Below are positions 1 to 8,962 of a stretch of 45,918 nt of DNA, piece after piece. The position numbers and the translations under genes are program-made. The notes beneath the pieces were generated by a model that saw only the letters and a list, made by a program, of their open reading frames with translations, was not told the DNA's origin and made no database searches. The first letter of the stretch is position 1; each line of letters starts with the position of its first letter. Source of the DNA: Vreelandella olivaria (lineage in GTDB: Bacteria > Pseudomonadota > Gammaproteobacteria > Pseudomonadales > Halomonadaceae). Where the stretch lies: assembly GCF_023507745.1 (NCBI RefSeq), contig NZ_JALPZO010000124.1, forward strand, positions 1 through 45,918. Direction: 5' to 3'.

Positions 1-347
1 ATCGTCGGCTGTATGCTCTGTTTGAAGCAAAAAATAACGATGCGTTGATGAATGCCTCATCCACCATGATTGCAGAGCTGGCTCTGGCGTCTGGCGAATC
101 CGAAGCCTATGTGCGTCAGCGGGCAGGCTTTGATATGTTCTTCGATAACCCGCAGGCCTTTACGCTAGACCCTTTCCCCGAAGAGCCGATGACATTGAAT
201 CTCGCGGCAGGTAATCGTGTGGCATGGCTAACAACTGAAGGAGTGAATGTGCCCATCGCATTTGGCCACGCTGACCAAGAGTACCAAGCAAGTTTTGTAA
301 GGCTCTACTTTATCCGCCGTGATGGCCAATGGGAAATCTGTCGATGA
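1..347 (+). CDS. 3' end of an unrecognised gene
   Basis: The frame starting at base 3 is open from the window edge to a TGA at 345-347, so this is the C-terminal part (at least 114 residues) of a protein whose start lies upstream. I do not recognise the family. The visible part is acidic and soluble, without membrane segments, and ends in a basic-aromatic tail (RLYFIRRDGQWEICR). Its stop overlaps the ATG of the PAAR gene (ATGA), so the two are probably translationally coupled and functionally linked. A type VI secretion accessory or effector role is an inference from that neighbour only. Confidence 0.6.
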   Translation, partial: RRLYALFEAKNNDALMNASSTMIAELALASGESEAYVRQRAGFDMFFDNPQAFTLDPFPEEPMTLNLAAGNRVAWLTTEGVNVPIAFGHADQEYQASFVRLYFIRRDGQWEICR

Positions 348-607
348 AGCCTGTTGCCCGCAAAGGAGACCTGCATCGCTGTCCGATTCCCGGCCACGGC
401 ACCACCGAAATCGTCTCCGGTTCGCCTTCTCAGGTAGAGGGCCAGCCGGTGGCTCGGGTGGGCGACAAGGCTGGCTGCGGCGCTACCATTATTGAAGGGG
501 CAAGCAGTTCCACCACCGATGGCAGACCCACGGCTTACCTGGGCTGCAAGACCGACCATGGCGGCGAGATTATCAGCGCTTCCAGCAGCGCCAAGGTACA
601 ACCGTGA
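344..607 (+). CDS. PAAR domain protein (type VI secretion spike tip)
   Basis: An 87-residue protein made almost only of a PAAR repeat domain. It has the expected pattern of VARKGD near the N-terminus, a central PVARVGD segment followed by CGATI, and a C-terminal run rich in Gly, Ser and Ile, with His and Cys residues placed to bind a metal. PAAR proteins cap the VgrG spike of type VI secretion systems and carry or recruit effectors. I chose the ATG at 344 because it overlaps the upstream stop (ATGA). An in-frame ATG at 329 would add five residues. No VgrG or other T6SS structural gene is in the window, so this is probably an orphan or the end of an island lying to the left. Confidence 0.85.
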   Translation: MKPVARKGDLHRCPIPGHGTTEIVSGSPSQVEGQPVARVGDKAGCGATIIEGASSSTTDGRPTAYLGCKTDHGGEIISASSSAKVQP

Positions 608-751
608 AGGCTCAGTATAGCGTCGTTGGTATGCTGAATGCTTCAGGGAAGTTCCAAGAAGTAGACGAATGTACAAAGCATCCAATCGTCTCATATTGAT
701 CAGCAAAAACTTCATGAATTATCAAGTGATTTACAGGAGAAAATGGTTTGA
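604..751 (+). pseudogene. Short broken ORF after the PAAR gene
   Basis: A GTG at 604 overlaps the PAAR stop (GTGA) and has AAGG at 593-596 at a good distance. The frame runs for 31 codons to TGA 697-699. The frame one base later is open from 665 to TGA 749-751 and reads like normal coding sequence (HIDQQKLHELSSDLQEKMV). The simplest reading is one small gene of about 49 codons, or the tail of an effector, with a single-base frameshift between 665 and 697. Its end overlaps the TTG start of the next gene. The family is not recognised. It could also be an intact 31-codon gene. Confidence 0.4.
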
Positions 752-1470
752 TTAAAAGACAGTTGACTCGTGTGGCATTTGATTTCAAAACATCTTCACC
801 AGAGATGAAGAAGGTGAGACATTTTTTCCTTAGTATAATGTTAGTCAGCATGTTGATCCTGGGCGGATGTGCCACCAATAGTACAGAGACAGGTGTTCAA
901 AGGAGTGATAGAACGCTACATGACATTTAAAAAAATGACGATCTAGTACTGGACATCATATTTTTAGAATGTCTGTCATTTCTTAGAGATGGCGAGGAGC
1001 CTTTTGTTTCATTACCGACATTCCCCGCCACTCCAGAAGCAATCGAACATTTCGACACGTTTTCGCCCGAAGAAACTACGCTAAAGCATTTTTTCTCGAC
1101 GCGATATTCTGTTGTTTGGGACGAACGATCATGTGGGCTATTCACTATGGTGGATAGCCAAGAAGCAACACTGTTAGGAGTCGGCAGGTCAGAGTTCTTG
1201 ACAGCCGTTGAGACGCGCGCAATGAAGAACGGCCTCACTGAAGCTGGTCTTAGTGACTTTGAATATGATAGTGACTTTTCGCCACTAAAGACGATAGCTT
1301 GGTCTGAGCCAGAAAGGAATGGAGAGTATAGTATTAGCCTCGTCACGATGGCTGCTCTAGGAACGCCGATAAAGCCAGAGGGGCCATTGGTCGAGATAGA
1401 TATTATTGGTTTGTCTAAGCGCTTTCACACCAACGAGGTTCAAACTCGCCCCGGTGGGGTGCAGCCCTGA
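748..1470 (+). pseudogene. Lipoprotein gene interrupted by an in-frame stop
   Basis: Reading frame 1 encodes a signal peptide with a lipobox (LILGGC, then ATNS), reaches TAA at 928-930, then stays open in the same frame to TGA 1468-1470. The part after the stop reads as a normal soluble domain (for example DGEEPFVSLPTFPATPEAIEHF). An ATG at 805 gives a compact signal peptide, and from there the repaired protein would be 221 residues. The TTG at 748 has the better ribosome binding site (AGGAG 735-739) but adds 19 residues before the signal sequence. The stop sits beside a seven-A run. It follows a PAAR gene, so an immunity-type lipoprotein is possible, but that is inference. A GTG at 1150 or ATG at 1147 could at most start a C-terminal fragment. 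Confidence 0.65.
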
Positions 1471-1705
1471 TAATCAGACTATTGAGCCTTCAGACTCTGG
1501 CCTTCAACCCTTGACTCAAACTGTCCAACTTTTGAGGGGGCAAGTTCACGTACCACGGTTTTTTGCAGTGGTGCCGAAAATTCAGTCGCTGAATTGTCCG
1601 TTTAAATTATTTTTAATAAAAGATGCATCCAAAACGTCTCCCCATGTGTATCCCCTATACAGCCACCTGTTGCGGTGGTTGATCACAACCCTCAAGGAGA
1701 CTGAA

Positions 1706-2228
1706 ATGGCCATCCCTCATCTAACGCGTACTACGTTAGCTGCTACTTTGATCGCATCCTTCAGTCATGCCGCTTTGGCCGAAACGCCAGCGGAAGTCCA
1801 GGTGCCGGACGGCAACTCAGTGGCGCTCGAAACCGTAGGCATAGGTACTATTACTTACATGTATGAAGTAAACGACGACGGCGATTTAGGCTGGGTATTT
1901 AAAGGCCCAAGTGCAGCGCTGAATGATCATGATGGCACTCAAGTAGGCAGCTACATATGGTCCTCCCGCTACCTGGGAAGCCCTGGATGGTTCTAAAGTC
2001 ACTGCGACTGAGTTGGCCACAGCACCCAATGGCGATGGCAATATTCCCCTTCAGTTGGTAGAAGCGCATCCTGCGGAAGGTGAGGGCGCGATGACAGGCG
2101 TTAGTTACATTCAGCGCTTAGACACCCAGGGTGGTGTTGCGCCTGATGCTGCCTGTGGTGCTGATAACGAAGGTGCTACCGCCGTAGTCACATATCAAGC
2201 TGACTATATCTTCTGGACAGCTAACTAA
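1706..2228 (+). pseudogene. DUF3455-like secreted protein, frameshifted
   Basis: The ATG at 1706 has AAGGAG at 1694-1699. The protein starts with a Sec signal peptide ending near AALA-ETPAEVQVP and continues with the hallmark run of the DUF3455 family (VPDGNSVALETVGIGTITYMYE, WVFKGPSAALNDHDG). After GSY the frame is lost and stops at 1994-1996. Removing one A at about 1955 restores YGPPATWEALDGSKVTATELATAPNGDGN and runs to TAA 2226-2228, giving exactly 174 codons. The function of the family is not established; members are exported and often found near ECF sigma/anti-sigma pairs. A hairpin (CCACC/GGTGG, 1663-1678) lies in the leader. Confidence 0.75.
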
Positions 2229-2238
2229 TCTCAGTAAA

Positions 2239-2267
2239 GCTGGGAACTCGTATCACGGGTTCCCAGC
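2239..2267 (+). terminator. Hairpin after the DUF3455-like gene
   Basis: A perfect 9-bp inverted repeat (GCTGGGAAC / GTTCCCAGC) with an 11-nt loop starts ten bases after the stop codon. No U-run follows, so it may be a weak intrinsic terminator or a 3'-end stabilising stem. Confidence 0.5.
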
Positions 2268-2327
2268 CGCTATGCTGTCAGGACAAGTGCGGCGATAGAT
2301 ATCGGCGCGTGACCAGGGAGCTAAGGC

Positions 2328-2904
2328 GTGTCTGACATTGATGTTTCTAACCTAATTGATGAGTTTGATCATGCTGCCGCGCTGAATCGCTGCGCACGTG
2401 GCGACCAGGATGCCTTGCATCTACTATACCGGCAAGAGGCTCCCAAGCTGCTTGGGGTCGTTGTCAGGATCGTTAAAGACAAAGGTATGGCCGAAGACAT
2501 TGTCCACGATCCTGCCTGAATATCTGGCAGCGCGTGGGCAGCTTTGATCCGGCTAAAGGCTCTGCACGTACCTGGACGTTGAGCATTGCACGCCACCTGG
2601 CGCTGAATGCTATTCGCCAACGCGACCGCATCGTCAATGTGGATATGAACGAACCTGATGAATTTGAGCACGATGAAACATTCCAGCACGCATCCCGCGT
2701 GGAAGAGGCATCCGACTGGCAAACTGGTCAGCGCATGGATGAGTGTTTGCGGCAGCTTGAAGCCGAACGGTGTAATTGCCTGCTGCACGCCTATGTGGAT
2801 GGCTTAGCCATACGGAAATTGCAGCGCATACAGGCGCGCCTCTGGGCACGGTTAAAGCCTGGATAATGCGTAGCCTGCTTCGCCTACGGGAGTGTATGGC
2901 ATGA
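2328..2904 (+). pseudogene. ECF-type RNA polymerase sigma factor, two frameshifts
   Basis: The GTG at 2328 is preceded by GGGAG (2316-2320). Region 2 is recognisable (LYRQEAPKLLGVVVRIVKDKGMAEDIVHD, then NIWQRVGSFDPAKGSARTW and IARHLALNAIRQRDR), as is region 4 (CLLHAYVDG, then SHTEIAAHTGAPLGTVKAWIMRSLLRLRECMA). The frame breaks at about 2511, where GAT-GCC has become GAT-CC, and again at about 2806, where TAT-AGC has become T-TAGC. Restoring one base at each gives exactly 193 codons, ending at TGA 2902-2904, which overlaps the anti-sigma start as ATGA. As written, only a 63-residue fragment would be made. The original role was presumably stress or redox-responsive transcription of nearby genes. 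Confidence 0.8.
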
Positions 2905-3610
2905 CACGTCCTGATGAATATGATGATCTTCATGCGTTGGCGGGGGAGTATGTGCTGGGTACGCTGCCCCTTGCAGAGCGAGAAGCGTTTGAAGCACGTT
3001 TAGCAACGGATATCAGGCTCCAAAAGGCTATGTCCGACTGGGAAGAACGCTTCTTTCCCTATACCGCCATTGTTGACCCTGTGACGCCCTCCGACTATTT
3101 GTGGCCACGTATTGAACGTAGCCTAAAGGCACGGCCAGTTAAGGCAGTGCCTCCAGCCAGTAGTTTGACAAAACGTCGTCCTTTGGTGCATGGCGTGGTG
3201 CTGCGGGGCTGGGGATGGCAGCTGCGCTTGCCATGGGTGTGATGTTAACCAATGTGTCTAGTGAGCCTGCGACACCGGAGTACATGGTGGTGTTGCTTGC
3301 CCCGCAAACCCAGTCAGCCTGGTGGGTGGTGCAGGCAGCCAACCGCCAGGAAATTGAGTTGATTCCATTGGGTACCTTTGAAGCGCCTGAGGGCAAGGCG
3401 CTGGAATTCTGGACAAAAGCTGATGATTGGCAGGCACCCGTCTCGCTGGGTTTGGTAGAGTCAGGCCAGCCAGTCCGCATGCGCCTGGATGAGTTACCGC
3501 CCCTTGAAGATAACCAGCTGTTTGAGCTAACGATTGAAGACGAAACAGGCTCGGCCACCGGCCTGCCTACCGGGCCGATAGCATTTATTGGCCGAGCAGT
3601 AGAAATCTGA
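2901..3610 (+). pseudogene. RskA/ChrR-like anti-sigma factor, frameshifted
   Basis: The ATG at 2901 overlaps the sigma stop. The N-terminal part carries the anti-sigma zinc-finger-like fold typical of the RskA group (DLHALAGEYVLGTLPLAEREAFEARL, LQKAMSDWEERF). The frame is lost near 3188, where GTGGCA has become GTGCA, and otherwise ends at TGA 3240-3242. With one G restored it reads WRGAAGLGMAAALAMGVML (the membrane segment) and continues into the periplasmic RskA domain (QTQSAWWVVQAANRQEIELIPLG, LEFWTKADDWQAPVSLGLV), stopping at 3608-3610 after exactly 237 codons. Without the correction, the sigma-binding half would be released without its membrane anchor. Confidence 0.8.
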
Positions 3611-3706
3611 TACGGATATTCGGTTTATCCTAAGCTGTTGGCATTACAATCGTGTAGCCCAGCCGCTACGCTATAAACGTCTGCCAAGAGAAGTGGTTAA
3701 TGTTTT

Positions 3707-3721
3707 TGTAGTAAAATTACA
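3707..3721. promoter_or_regulatory. HexR-type operator upstream of zwf
   Basis: The 15-mer TGTAGTAAAATTACA matches the known HexR palindrome (TGTAATTAAATTACA type) with both half-sites intact. It lies about 90 nt before zwf. HexR is a KDPG-responsive RpiR-family repressor of zwf, eda and edd in gammaproteobacteria. The hexR gene itself is not in this window. Confidence 0.7.
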
Positions 3722-3758
3722 CGAATAATTGCGCATAGTGCCCATTGTGAGGTAGATT

Positions 3759-3793
3759 TTAGGTAATCTAACTACATTAGATGGGTTACCTAA
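3759..3793 (+). other. Bulged inverted repeat in the zwf leader
   Basis: The arms TTAGGTAA-TCTAA and TTAGA-TGGG-TTACCTAA pair completely except for a four-base TGGG bulge, around a five-base loop CTACA. The structure ends eight bases before the zwf ribosome binding site (TAGGAG, 3801-3806). It could be a second operator or an RNA leader stem. Confidence 0.5.
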
Positions 3794-3811
3794 CGATAAA
3801 TAGGAGCAATG

Positions 3812-5317
3812 ATGAGCCAGCCCAATGCTTCCCAACGTGCCCCTCTGGGTGACCCGAGCCATGCCATTGATTTAGCGCTTTTTGGAGCGCTTGGCGACCT
3901 TGCTCTGCGCAAGCTGTTTCCTGCGCTATATCACCTGGACCGTGAAGGTTTGATGCCGGAAAGCACCCGCATCATGGGGCTGGCGCGACAGGATCATGAC
4001 ACCGCTGCGTTTCGGCAACTGGTGAAAGGGGCGCTGCACAAGCGTCTTAAGCCTGATGAACATGATGATGAGAGTCTTGAGCGCTTTCTGAACCGGCTGA
4101 ATTATCTCAGGCTCGACTTTACTACCCTGGACGGTTATGACGCTATTCGCCAATGGCGCGAGGACTCCAGGCGCCCAATGGTGGTTTATCTGTCGGTCGC
4201 TGCGCGTATTTATGGCGATATTTGCCATAACCTGGATGCCAGTGGCAGCCTTGATGACGATACCAGGGTCGTGGTGGAAAAGCCCATTGGCTATGATCTG
4301 GTGTCCTCGAAACAGATCAATGATGCCATTGGTGCTGTATTCCCTGAATCCCGCATTTATCGTATCGATCACTACCTGGGTAAAGAGACGGTACAGAACC
4401 TGATAGCGTTGCGCTTTGCCAACCCTTTGTTTGGTACCCAGTGGAATCAGAACCATATTTCCTACGTGGAAATCACGGTCGCGGAAAAAGTCGGCATTGA
4501 AGGGCGCTGGGGTTACTTTGATGAAGCTGGCCAGCTCCGCGATATGGTGCAGAACCACTTGCTCCAGTTGCTCTGTCTGATTGCTATGGACCCGCCATCA
4601 AACCTTGATGCTGATGCTATCCGGGATGAAAAGGTAAAAGTGCTAAAGGCGTTAAAGCCTTTCACTGGTGAAGCGCTTGGGCGCGACGTGGTTCGCGGTC
4701 AGTACATTGCGGGAACAAGTGATGGTCAAGCTGTGCCGGGCTATCTGGAAGAGGAGGGCGCCAACACGCAAAGCCAGACCGAAACCTTTGTGGCAATGAA
4801 AACCGAGGTTTCCAACTGGCGCTGGGCGGGCGTGCCTTTCTATTTGCGCACCGGTAAACGCATGCCGGAAAAGCTATCGCAAATCGTTATCCATTTTCGT
4901 CAGCAGGCGCACTATATCTTCGACCCTGATCAGCGTGGCATTGCTTCCAACAAGCTGATTATTCGTTTGCAGCCGGAAGAGGGAATCGCACTGCAGGTGC
5001 TTACCAAAGATAGTGGCCTGGATAAAGGCATGCGTCTGCGTCCTGGTCCGCTGCACCTGGATTTCAACAGCGCCTTCCCCAAATCACGTATCCCGGATGC
5101 TTACGAGCGGCTGTTGCTGGAAGTGATGAAAGGCCAGCAGTACCTGTTCGTACGCCGCGATGAAGTAGAGCACGCATGGCGTTGGTGCGATCAACTGATT
5201 GATGGCTGGCAAGCGCGTGAAACGCCGCCGCGACGTTACCCGGCAGGCTCCTGGGGTCCGGTAGCTTCCATTGCCATGATTACCCAGGATGGCCGCAGCT
5301 GGTACGAGGACTACTGA
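3812..5317 (+). CDS. zwf: Glucose-6-phosphate 1-dehydrogenase
   Basis: Oxidises glucose 6-phosphate to 6-phosphogluconolactone with NAD(P)+, the entry step of the Entner-Doudoroff and oxidative pentose phosphate routes, in the cytoplasm. The 501-residue protein has the N-terminal dinucleotide fold ([19 protein letters not shown]), the active-site signature [13 protein letters not shown] and the C-terminal block [11 protein letters not shown]. It closely resembles the pseudomonad enzyme throughout. Two ATGs are adjacent (3809 and 3812); the second is better spaced from TAGGAG. It is first in a zwf-pgl-eda operon, one base before pgl, and is probably repressed by HexR at 3707-3721. Confidence 0.97.
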   Translation: MSQPNASQRAPLGDPSHAIDLALFGALGDLALRKLFPALYHLDREGLMPESTRIMGLARQDHDTAAFRQLVKGALHKRLKPDEHDDESLERFLNRLNYLRLDFTTLDGYDAIRQWREDSRRPMVVYLSVAARIYGDICHNLDASGSLDDDTRVVVEKPIGYDLVSSKQINDAIGAVFPESRIYRIDHYLGKETVQNLIALRFANPLFGTQWNQNHISYVEITVAEKVGIEGRWGYFDEAGQLRDMVQNHLLQLLCLIAMDPPSNLDADAIRDEKVKVLKALKPFTGEALGRDVVRGQYIAGTSDGQAVPGYLEEEGANTQSQTETFVAMKTEVSNWRWAGVPFYLRTGKRMPEKLSQIVIHFRQQAHYIFDPDQRGIASNKLIIRLQPEEGIALQVLTKDSGLDKGMRLRPGPLHLDFNSAFPKSRIPDAYERLLLEVMKGQQYLFVRRDEVEHAWRWCDQLIDGWQARETPPRRYPAGSWGPVASIAMITQDGRSWYEDY

Positions 5318-5318
5318 G

Positions 5319-5984
5319 ATGAGCGCAGCACGACAACAGCTGGCAGACCAACTGGCCGAAGCGGTATTCCAGGCATTAGCCAGCGATCTGGATCATCAGG
5401 AGCGCGCTTTACTGGTTGTATCGGGAGGCTCAACACCTGTTCCCTTTTTTAAGGCACTGGCGGCTAAGCCATTACCTTGGGGGTGTATTGATATCACGCT
5501 GGCCGATGAGCGCTGGGTGAGTGAGCAAAGCAGTGACAGCAATGCCAGGCTGGTACGTGAACACCTGCTCCAAGGCGCTGCGGCTGAGGCCAACTTTGTA
5601 CCGCTAACCTCTGATGCTGAAACACCGGAAGAAGGGGTTGATGAAGTAGCCCGGCGAACGGCAGGTCTTGGATGGCCCGCCAGTGCGGTGATCCTGGGAA
5701 TGGGGGGGGATGGTCATACTGCTTCTTTATTCCCCGATAGCCAGGAGCTAGGCCTGGCGCTGGCGACCGATGAACCGCTGGTGGCAGTGCGTACCCCAAG
5801 CCAGCCCCAGCCGCGCATTACGTTTTCGGCGGATCGCCTGCATCAGGCGCATCGCCACTTTTTACATATCACCGGCGACGATAAGCGCGCTGTTTTGGCC
5901 AATGCCATGACGGGTGACGATGTTCGCCAATTGCCCATACGCGCATTCTTATCTTGCCCATTGGCGATCTACTGGGCGCCCTGA
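5319..5984 (+). CDS. pgl: 6-phosphogluconolactonase
   Basis: Hydrolyses 6-phosphogluconolactone to 6-phosphogluconate in the cytoplasm. The 221-residue protein shows the conserved SGGSTP motif near the N-terminus, LADERWV, and the GMGGDGHTASLFP phosphate/substrate motif characteristic of the DevB/SOL family. The ATG at 5319 starts one base after the zwf stop, so translation is coupled. Length and motif order are normal. It ends 41 nt before eda and shares the zwf promoter. Confidence 0.96.
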   Translation: MSAARQQLADQLAEAVFQALASDLDHQERALLVVSGGSTPVPFFKALAAKPLPWGCIDITLADERWVSEQSSDSNARLVREHLLQGAAAEANFVPLTSDAETPEEGVDEVARRTAGLGWPASAVILGMGGDGHTASLFPDSQELGLALATDEPLVAVRTPSQPQPRITFSADRLHQAHRHFLHITGDDKRAVLANAMTGDDVRQLPIRAFLSCPLAIYWAP

Positions 5985-6025
5985 GTGGCAGACCTTCGCC
6001 AATAAAAATTGCTTGGAGATGACAG

Positions 6026-6688
6026 ATGACCATTGAAAAACAGCTACCCTCAACGCGTACCGCCGAGCTAGACAGTATTTGTCTCAAGGCCGAGGTGATC
6101 CCGGTGATTACCATTGAGCGCATTGAGGATGCTGTGCCGCTGGGTCGTTCGCTGGTGGAGGGTGGCTTAACCGTGTTGGAAGTTACCTTACGCACCGACT
6201 GTGCGCTGGATGCTATCAAACGTATGCGTGAAGCGTTGACCGGTGCCAGCATAGGCGTGGGTACTGTGCTGACGCCGGCCCAGTACCGTCAGGCGGAGCA
6301 GGTGGGGGCAGACTTCGTGGTAACACCTGGGGCGACTGATGCATTGTACCGTTATGGGGTGGAGAGTCCGGTGCCTATGCTCCCTGGTGTTTCGACTATT
6401 TCTGAGTTAATGACCGGTTGGCAGTATGGTTACCGCCGCTTTAAGTTCTTCCCCGCGGAATCCAGTGGCGGCGCGAAGGCAATCAAAGCGTTTGGTGCAC
6501 CCATTCCTGAAGCGCGTTTTTGCCCCACGGGGGGGATTACTGTGGAGAATGCCGAATCCTACCTCTCTCTGCCCAATGTCATGTGTGTGGGCGGCTCCTG
6601 GCTTACGCCCAAAGCGTTGGTGGATGCGGAAGACTGGGATGGTATTCGTGAGCTGGCGCGTCAGGCAGCCGAGCGTTTTCATCACTAG
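6026..6688 (+). CDS. eda: KDPG/KHG aldolase (2-dehydro-3-deoxy-phosphogluconate aldolase)
   Basis: Splits 2-keto-3-deoxy-6-phosphogluconate to pyruvate and glyceraldehyde 3-phosphate, the last Entner-Doudoroff step. The 220-residue class I aldolase shows the catalytic Glu in LEVTLRT and the Schiff-base Lys in RFKFFPAESSGG, with the phosphate-binding CPTGGI segment. The start at 6026 has GGAG at 6015-6018. It is the third gene of the zwf operon. Intact, typical length. Confidence 0.96.
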   Translation: MTIEKQLPSTRTAELDSICLKAEVIPVITIERIEDAVPLGRSLVEGGLTVLEVTLRTDCALDAIKRMREALTGASIGVGTVLTPAQYRQAEQVGADFVVTPGATDALYRYGVESPVPMLPGVSTISELMTGWQYGYRRFKFFPAESSGGAKAIKAFGAPIPEARFCPTGGITVENAESYLSLPNVMCVGGSWLTPKALVDAEDWDGIRELARQAAERFHH

Positions 6689-6859
6689 GGTAGTCGTAGA
6701 ACTAATAAGCCGAGACTGCTGACAAAGTAGATAAGCGGTCTCAAGTAGCCCTGGCCCAAGTACCTGGGCGGGGGCGCTGTGCCCCCATCCGGGGACGCTA
6801 CGTTCGCCATCTGGCCGTCTGGGAGAGCTAATTATATCTCTTCAGTCATCCTGCTTTGC

Positions 6860-6881
6860 GGCACCTCGCCAATGAGGTGCC
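6860..6881. terminator. Hairpin between convergent eda and edd
   Basis: GGCACCTC and GAGGTGCC pair perfectly around a six-base loop, eight bases beyond the edd stop. Neither strand shows a U-run, so it may be a weak or bidirectional terminator. A second GC stem (GGGGGC/GCCCCC) is at 6770-6786 in the same 200-nt gap. Confidence 0.45.
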
Positions 6882-6888
6882 TGCTGCC

Positions 6889-8778
6889 TCAGGCATCCTC
6901 TTGGAGGATATGACCTTCTTGACGCGCCAGGTCGTCGGCTTCAAAACCACCCAATACGCCAGCGCCTTCTTCTCCGCGCATAGCGAGATGACGGAAGCCT
7001 CCAAACAGCTCGCGGCCCAGGCCAACGTGATAGTGATCCAGGTTGGCCACGGCCAGTTCGCGCTTGGCCCAGGTGGCGGCATCCACTTTGGCTTCCAGTG
7101 TGCCCGTGTTGGCATCCAGGCGTACAACATCTCCATCCCGTAGCTTCGCTAACGGACCGCCATCCAGTGCTTCCGGGCTCATGTGGATTGAGGCAGGTAC
7201 TTTGCCGGAAGCGCCGGACATGCGTCCGTCAGTCACCAGCGCCACTTTGAAGCCGCGATCCTGTAGTACGCCAAGGAAGGGGGTCAGCTTATGGAGTTCC
7301 GGCATGCCATTGGCTTTCGGCCCTTGAAAGCGCACCACGACGATCACATCCCGGTCCAGGTCACCGGATTCGAAAGCGGCCTTCATCTCGTTTTGATCTT
7401 CAAAGATCTTCACCGGTGCTTCAACCACCCGGTGCTCGTCGGCAACGGCAGAGACTTTAATCACACCACGGCCAAGATTGCCCTTCATCACGGTAAGACC
7501 ACCGGTGGGGGCGAACGGGGTGGCAACCGGGCGTAGTACGTCTTCATCCAGGCTCTGTTCGGGGCCTTCACGCCAAACCACTTTGCCATCTTCAAGGAAA
7601 GGTTCTTGAGTGTAGGTCGTCAGGTCGGTGCCGAAAACGGTCGAAATATCCCCATGTAGCAGGCCAGCCCCCAACAACTCGCGAAACAGGTAGCTCATGC
7701 CGCCCGCCGCCTGGAAGTGGTTAATGTCTGCCTGACCATTGGGGTAAACCTTCATCAGGCTGGGCGTTACCGCAGAAAGGTCAGTAAAGTCATCCCAGTT
7801 CAGAGTAATGCCTGCAGCGGCGGCCATGGCAATCAGGTGCATCGTATGGTTGGTTGAGCCGCCAGACGCGAGCAGGCCGACCACCGCGTTGACAATGGCG
7901 CGTTCGTCGATCTGCTGATAGAACGGACGATACTCGCCGCCAGCCTCGGTATTGCGAATGGCTTGTTCGGTGGCGTAGCGGGTCAGGGCTTCGCGCATTT
8001 CGCTACCAGGGTTAACAAATGACGTCCCTGGCAGGTGCAGGCCCATCACCTCCATCATCAGTTGGTTGGAGTTCGCGGTGCCATAGAAGGTGCAGGTACC
8101 TGGGCTGTGATAGGAGTCAGACTCTGCCTGCAGCAGCTCTTCACGGCCCACTTTGCCCTCCGCATATAGTTGGCGAATACGCGCTTTTTCCTTGTTTGGC
8201 AGGCCGCTTGGCATAGGGCCCGCCGGCACAAACATCGCAGGCAGGTGGCCAAACCGCGCCGCACCAATGAACAAGCCAGGGACGATTTTATCGCATACGC
8301 CCAGATAGAGGGCCGCATCAAACATGTTGTGGGATAGGCCTACGGCAGTGGCCATAGCGATGACATCCCGGGAAAACAGCGAAAGTTCCATTCCCGGCTG
8401 GCCTTGGGTAACACCATCACACATAGCGGGCACACCGCCGGCAAACTGAGCGGTAGACCCCATGGCGCGTGCGGCGGCTTTAATGGTTTCCGGAAAAGTT
8501 TCAAATGGCTGATGGGCCGACAACATGTCGTTGTAGGAGGAAATAATTCCCAGGTTGGCGCTGTTCATTAGCTTGAGAGCGTCTTTTTCCTGGGGGTTAC
8601 AGGCGGCAAAGCCGTGGGCCAGATTACCGCAGGAGAGCTCGGCCCGGTGCACGCCACGTTTATGCTGGTCGGCCATGCGGCGCTCATAAAGAGCGCGTCG
8701 CTCAGCAGAGCGCTCACGAATGCGTTGAGTAACCGCGGCAACGGTCGCATTGAGGGTAACAGGTGTTGAGCTCGGCAT
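6889..8778 (-). CDS. edd: Phosphogluconate dehydratase
   Basis: Dehydrates 6-phosphogluconate to KDPG, the committed Entner-Doudoroff step. The 629-residue IlvD/Edd-family protein carries the Fe-S cluster ligands and motifs [41 protein letters not shown] and [10 protein letters not shown], and the C-terminal [13 protein letters not shown]. The ATG at 8778 follows AGAGGT. It is transcribed towards eda from the opposite strand, so all ED enzymes sit within 5 kb but on two transcripts. Its leader contains two HexR-like sites, so both transcripts should respond together to KDPG. Confidence 0.97.
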   Translation of the reverse strand: MPSSTPVTLNATVAAVTQRIRERSAERRALYERRMADQHKRGVHRAELSCGNLAHGFAACNPQEKDALKLMNSANLGIISSYNDMLSAHQPFETFPETIKAAARAMGSTAQFAGGVPAMCDGVTQGQPGMELSLFSRDVIAMATAVGLSHNMFDAALYLGVCDKIVPGLFIGAARFGHLPAMFVPAGPMPSGLPNKEKARIRQLYAEGKVGREELLQAESDSYHSPGTCTFYGTANSNQLMMEVMGLHLPGTSFVNPGSEMREALTRYATEQAIRNTEAGGEYRPFYQQIDERAIVNAVVGLLASGGSTNHTMHLIAMAAAAGITLNWDDFTDLSAVTPSLMKVYPNGQADINHFQAAGGMSYLFRELLGAGLLHGDISTVFGTDLTTYTQEPFLEDGKVVWREGPEQSLDEDVLRPVATPFAPTGGLTVMKGNLGRGVIKVSAVADEHRVVEAPVKIFEDQNEMKAAFESGDLDRDVIVVVRFQGPKANGMPELHKLTPFLGVLQDRGFKVALVTDGRMSGASGKVPASIHMSPEALDGGPLAKLRDGDVVRLDANTGTLEAKVDAATWAKRELAVANLDHYHVGLGRELFGGFRHLAMRGEEGAGVLGGFEADDLARQEGHILQEDA

Positions 8779-8813
8779 AGAGACCTCTGCATGATAGAAA
8801 CGGTAATTAATAT

Positions 8814-8828
8814 TGTAGTTATTTTACA
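8814..8828. promoter_or_regulatory. HexR-type operator upstream of edd (proximal)
   Basis: TGTAGTTATTTTACA keeps both TGTA/TACA outer half-sites of the HexR palindrome with an AT core. It lies 36 nt before the edd start. Confidence 0.6.
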
Positions 8829-8875
8829 TTTTTGGGCTTCGATTTAAGAGACTTTACGGCAATAAAAACCATTTT

Positions 8876-8890
8876 TGTAGTTTTATTACC
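8876..8890. promoter_or_regulatory. HexR-like site upstream of edd (distal)
   Basis: TGTAGTTTTATTACC matches the HexR consensus with one mismatch in the last base. It lies 48 bp from the start of the proximal site. Two sites at one promoter would allow cooperative repression. Confidence 0.5.
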
Positions 8891-8915
8891 ATGGTGGTTG
8901 GTCTGAAAAGCTAAT

Positions 8916-8955
8916 CACGGCTACCCCGCAAACCAGCCTTACAGGGGTAGCCGTG
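8916..8955 (-). terminator. Terminator stem after the RND pump gene
   Basis: A perfect 12-bp inverted repeat (CACGGCTACCCC / GGGGTAGCCGTG) with a 16-nt loop lies eight bases after the pump stop codon. On the minus strand it is followed by a short CTTTTC. It separates the efflux operon from edd downstream. Confidence 0.65.
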
Positions 8956-8962
8956 TTGATGC

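Noticed and set aside
3926..4558. 210-residue minus-strand open frame within zwf
   Set aside because: It is antisense to a clearly conserved enzyme, has no recognisable domain, no proper ribosome binding site, and composition expected of a shadow frame.
6770..6786. GGGGGC/GCCCCC hairpin as terminator of the zwf operon
   Set aside because: The stem is only six base pairs, 82 nt past the eda stop and without a U-run; noted under the 6860-6881 hairpin but not called.
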